Positions 7,115-7,889 of a stretch of 7,889 nucleotides of DNA are shown here, one piece after another (the first letter of the stretch is position 1; every line of letters begins with the position of its first letter). The notes under the pieces are model-generated. The model did not search any database. It saw only the letters and a program-made list of their open reading frames with translations, and was not told where the DNA came from. Source of the stretch: Candidatus Zixiibacteriota bacterium (GTDB taxonomy: Bacteria > Zixibacteria > MSB-5A5 > GN15 > JACZUZ01); the NCBI GenBank assembly GCA_022563625.1, contig JADFNA010000061.1, positions 1 through 7,889 of the forward strand, written 5' to 3'. A program made the translations under genes and the position numbers.

Positions 7115-7826
7115 CAGTCTGTTTTCCCTGGCGAGCGTCAAAGTTTATCTCCGCATTCGAACGCTGGACATAGAGCGGTTCAATTCGCCGCCAATCGACA
7201 ACTTCGTTTCTATCAAATCTTTGGCCGGCCAGTCGCGCCAGGTCGGTTATCTCAAGTGGGACCATCACCGTCCGGTCTGCGTTACCGCAATCGGTAAGAA
7301 AAGCCTCCGGGGCCGGGGAGTCAATAAAGCAGTACTGGCCTGCGGGCCGATCCTGTCCCCCTCTGATCGCTGACTCCCGTGAAATTTCAGCTATCCCGGC
7401 TACGCGGATACCCTCCGGATCAAAAGGGCCGCCGGGCGCATACACATAATACGATTCGGCTTTCATATGAATCAACATCAGTTCTATATTCCCGCAGCGT
7501 TTCACTATTTCAGAATCCAGCGCTTGCTCAAATGAGCTTATTCCCAAAAGCGGAATATTCCGGGACAGGGCGATTGCTTTGGCGAAAGACAGGCCGACGC
7601 GCAATCCGGTGAATGACCCGGGACCACTGGAAACGGCGATTCCCGCCAGAGCGCTGAAATCCAGATTCGCATCTTCCAGCGCCCCTGACACAAGTTCGGG
7701 CAAGGATGCTCGTTCAGAACCGTCCATCGAATGCCGCACAAAAGTCTCTGAGCCGTGGAGGGCGCATACCCGAAATGAATTCCCCGAAGTGTCGAGGGCC
7801 AGATATGACCTGTCTTGTGATGTCAT
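7104..7826 (-). CDS. tsaB: tRNA t6A37 threonylcarbamoyltransferase complex subunit TsaB
   Basis: A 240-residue protein of the ASKHA fold, of usual TsaB length. TsaB has no catalytic role itself; it dimerises with TsaD and, with TsaE, supports transfer of threonylcarbamoyl to A37 of tRNAs reading ANN codons. Recognised by YLALDTSG (8-15), the strongly conserved GIAVSSGPGSFTGLRVG (62-78) followed by AKAIAL, and the C-terminal EPLYVQRSNAE. The His often seen in the HSExLLP segment is replaced here (GSERASLPEL, 36-45). The ATG at 7826 gives the standard short N-terminus. It lacks a proper ribosome-binding site (AGG only 1 nt away) but overlaps a TGA of another open frame as ATGA, so translational coupling is likely. 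Its end overlaps rimI by 11 bp. tsaD, which follows rimI in B. subtilis, is absent; accD takes that place. Confidence 0.93.
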   Translation of the reverse strand: MTSQDRSYLALDTSGNSFRVCALHGSETFVRHSMDGSERASLPELVSGALEDANLDFSALAGIAVSSGPGSFTGLRVGLSFAKAIALSRNIPLLGISSFEQALDSEIVKRCGNIELMLIHMKAESYYVYAPGGPFDPEGIRVAGIAEISRESAIRGGQDRPAGQYCFIDSPAPEAFLTDCGNADRTVMVPLEITDLARLAGQRFDRNEVVDWRRIEPLYVQRSNAEINFDARQGKQTDAG

Positions 7827-7888
7827 GCCTGCGCGCTCATGTGCGCCTTTCTTGTTATATTTATGACACGCACGGAAGCTAAACCAGG
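7823..7888 (-). CDS. Possible C-terminal end of an upstream gene, unidentified
   Basis: A frame open from the right window edge for 21 codons ends at TGA (7825-7823), which overlaps the tsaB ATG as ATGA. The visible peptide reads PGLASVRVINITRKAH then MSAQA. An alternating hydrophobic stretch (SVRVINI) could be a final beta-strand. In many bacteria tsaE lies directly before tsaB, so tsaE is the obvious guess, but the tail is too short and variable to identify. A second frame over the same bases is also open, so the openness proves little. The alternative is a leader: an ATG at 7840 with an AAAGG ribosome-binding site would encode only MSAQA, behind a weak promoter-like TATAAC at 7854-7859. 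Confidence 0.4.
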   Translation of the reverse strand, partial: PGLASVRVINITRKAHMSAQA

Positions 7889-7889
7889 C

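Overview
The window is a bacterial chromosomal segment of ordinary coding density and roughly balanced GC. It holds mostly housekeeping genes plus one sigma54-type two-component pair. No tRNA or rRNA gene, CRISPR array, insertion sequence, integrase, phage gene or toxin gene was seen. The sequence alone does not fix the taxon. A complete NtrC-class activator with an intact GAFTGA loop implies a sigma54-using bacterium. The AccD-type carboxyltransferase and the tsaB-rimI pairing are typical of bacteria in general. A deltaproteobacterium-like or uncultured candidate-phylum (for example Zixibacteria-like) origin is my guess, with low confidence.

Layout. At the left edge, on the + strand, is the last 121 codons of valyl-tRNA synthetase (2-367). 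It converges on everything else, which lies on the - strand, across a 47-bp gap containing a GC-rich hairpin. Reading the - strand in its transcription direction (right to left), the order is: the end of a possible unidentified upstream gene (7823-7888); tsaB (7104-7826); rimI (6578-7114); accD (5711-6550); folC (4443-5690); a 144-bp gap; a 737-residue REC-GAF-GAF-HisKA-HATPase sensor kinase (2085-4298); a 236-bp gap with a GTTCAT/ATGAAC repeat cluster; and an NtrC-family sigma54 activator (415-1848).

How the genes work together. tsaB, rimI, accD and folC are tightly packed: an 11-bp overlap, then gaps of 27 and 20 nt. They look like one operon joining t6A tRNA modification, N-terminal protein acetylation, malonyl-CoA synthesis and folate synthesis/polyglutamylation. 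The kinase and activator follow on the same strand but with longer gaps, so they probably form their own module. The kinase carries its own N-terminal receiver, so it can in principle take phosphate from a second kinase as well as sense through its GAF domains before signalling to the activator.

The best candidates for a second look are the kinase architecture and the repeat cluster between kinase and activator, which would suit an enhancer or operator. I see no clearly new biological system here.
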